This document shows, piece by piece, positions 63,884-64,000 of a stretch of DNA of 64,000 nt (the first letter of the stretch is position 1; every line of letters begins with the position of its first letter). The stretch lies in assembly GCA_950022655.1 (NCBI GenBank), contig OX465584.1, positions 54,144,789 through 54,208,788 of the forward strand, written 5' to 3'. The notes under the pieces were generated by a model. It saw only the letters and a program-made list of their open reading frames with translations. It was not told where the DNA came from and ran no database searches. This stretch comes from Alentia gelatinosa (Eukaryota > Annelida > Polychaeta > Phyllodocida > Polynoidae). Made by a program: the position numbers and the translations under genes.

Positions 63884-64000
63884 GTTTCCAGATGTTTAAA
63901 CTAGACGACTTAAAACGTTACGACTGGCTGTAGATCGTCTAGCCAAGAGTCGTCTGGTGCTCGATTACGCAATGTTGGCTACAATATTCATATAGTCGTC
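63884..64000 (+). mobile_element. Left-end fragment, GGCGTTTACACTAGACGA group, cut by window end
   Basis: TTTCCAGATGTTTAAACTAG then ACGACTTAAAACG, GGCTGTAGATCGTCTAGCCA and GTCTGGTGCTCGATTACGCA follow the order of the left half of 30919-31301. Confidence 0.6.

Overview
The window looks like nuclear DNA of a marine invertebrate, perhaps a non-vertebrate deuterostome. That guess rests only on the overall style: moderate AT content, no gene density, and a very high load of short non-autonomous transposons. I found no intact protein-coding gene, no tRNA or rRNA, no CRISPR array and no bacterial operon structure. Nearly all the longer open frames fall inside inverted or tandem repeats and are best read as chance frames. 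The only protein-level homology I trust is a broken C-terminal piece of a non-LTR reverse transcriptase near 57 kb.

Most of the recognisable sequence belongs to small inverted-repeat elements that recur inside the window. (1) A large group of TIR elements is bordered by the dinucleotide TA and shares a common terminal layout: AAGGCCC-like head, then a variable spacer, then CCAC or ACAC, often followed by CGA. Examples lie at 370, 19991, 20257, 21101, 23779, 26906, 27858, 30919, 33881, 35242, 39335, 39999, 41577, 42933, 43479, 44761, 52641, 54806 and 55330. (2) Snapback elements begin TTATCTCACCCC, TTATCTTAGCC or TTATCCTACCCC and end in a long hairpin (154, 3493, 3973, 5498, 8440, 9109, 11870, 26191, 30156, 32895, 45218, 46780, 52248, 53507). 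(3) Elements with CAGGGACCTGTTTC ends (9624, 9943, 23084, 27256, 48481, 62455). (4) Two TTAA-flanked elements (47510, 62029). (5) Several low-copy families with long TIRs around 53 to 63 kb.

Other landmarks are a probable solo LTR at 14481-15145, a hammerhead-ribozyme-like motif at 51847-51885, a 19-bp minisatellite at 2348-2484, a 71-bp/10-bp GC-rich minisatellite at 58770-59545, and a diverged array of about 100-bp units at 25165-25640.

The elements are often nested or abutting. Some neighbours share a single TA between them, so relative insertion order can be read directly. The stretches in between (for example 5.9-7.9, 12.6-14.4, 16.4-18.5, 24.7-26.2, 28.3-29.6, 44.0-44.7, 49.3-51.2 kb) show no feature I can name. 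The window is best read as intergenic or intronic DNA. Repeat boundaries are read by eye and may be off by several bases.
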